Source of the DNA: Prevotellaceae bacterium
GTDB taxonomy: Bacteria > Bacteroidota > Bacteroidia > Bacteroidales > UBA932
NCBI GenBank assembly: GCA_031289995.1
Contig: JAITOI010000009.1
Location: 1 to 6,050, forward strand
Length of the DNA: 6,050 bases
Direction: 5' to 3'
In this document: positions 5,939 through 6,050 of the stretch, piece after piece
How positions within the stretch are numbered: position 1 is the first letter of the stretch
Layout of the letters: each line of letters starts with the position of its first letter
Made by a program: the position numbers and the translations under genes
Notes under the pieces: generated by a model
Told to the model about the DNA's origin: nothing
The model's database searches: none
What the model saw: only the letters and a program-made list of their open reading frames with translations

Positions 5939-6050
5939 AAAATTTGTATCGCGGCGTGTGCCAGAAGCAGTAGCGGTTTCGCTTCTGCGCCTTGAAGCAG
6001 CAGCGTTTGCCGCGCTTGTTCACGTGCACGCATTTGTGTCCTTCCTTGTC
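5937..6050 (-). CDS. C-terminal end of a Cys/His-rich, basic protein (rest outside window)
   Basis: Reading the - strand from the right edge gives 37 residues and a TAA stop, with no start in the window. The visible part is very basic and holds Cys7, Cys17, Cys18, Cys28 and His31, in the spacing C-x9-C-x10-C-x2-H: KCVHVNKRGKRC, then RYCFWH. This matches, from memory, a small motif of the form C...TK.G.RC.R......YC..H found at the ends of many Bacteroidota and phage-related proteins, possibly a zinc knuckle. The stop falls exactly at the edge of the terminator stem, as expected for a real gene end. An overlapping frame on the same strand (6033-5842) reads into the tRNA and is not credible. No function can be given. 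Confidence 0.65.
   Translation of the reverse strand, partial: DKEGHKCVHVNKRGKRCCFKAQKRNRYCFWHTPRYKF

Noticed and set aside
5842..6033. - strand frame of 63 codons ending GARTHDPQNHNLML
   Set aside because: It reads through the tRNA-His gene and the terminator stem. Peptides of this kind are a common false product of antisense tRNA sequence. The frame ending at 5937 is a better gene candidate.
1..6050. CRISPR array, insertion sequence, integrase, phage or defence island
   Set aside because: No spaced direct repeats, terminal inverted repeats flanking a transposase, recombinase motifs or defence genes were seen. The genes are typical chromosomal ones.

Overview
The window looks like chromosomal DNA from a member of the Bacteroidota that has a type IX secretion system (T9SS). 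Three things support this: a protein ending in a T9SS sorting domain; four promoters with the TTTG / TAnnTTTG layout typical of this phylum (one TACTTTTG and three TACCTTTG, each 19-20 nt downstream of a TTTG); and a type B ribosomal protein L31, a lon protease and a Bax-inhibitor-1-like protein of the kind common in the phylum. Coding DNA is moderately GC-rich and the short intergenic gaps are AT-rich. The species cannot be named from the sequence.

Layout, left to right. Positions 1-711 (+) hold the C-terminal part of a secreted modular protein (InlB-like repeat, carboxypeptidase-regulatory-like domain, T9SS tail). It converges, with a 4-nt gap, on lon (3112-716, -). Upstream of lon are a HAD-family phosphatase-like gene (3793-3188, -), rpmE2 for ribosomal protein L31 type B (4174-3905, -), a seven-helix Bax inhibitor-1/YccA-like membrane protein (5105-4290, -) and a predicted lipoprotein with a flavin reductase-like domain (5720-5127, -). 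The last two are 21 nt apart and probably form an operon. A divergent promoter region follows, then tRNA-His(GTG) on + (5823-5896). A strong hairpin at 5905-5938 separates the tRNA from the end of a partial Cys/His-rich gene on - (6050-5937).

The genes are mostly housekeeping: protein quality control (Lon), translation (L31, tRNA-His), a membrane-stress or ion-leak type protein, and a small phosphatase. They do not form one pathway. I see no CRISPR array, insertion sequence, phage gene, toxin-antitoxin pair or defence cassette, and I do not think the window contains an undescribed multi-gene system. The more interesting material is in the compact regulatory DNA: a terminator hairpin lying on the lon promoter, a possible terminator for the secreted-protein gene placed inside the lon coding sequence, a perfect 32-bp palindrome, and interlocked divergent promoters. 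Also of note are the lipoprotein form of the flavin reductase and the partial Cys/His-rich gene at the right edge.
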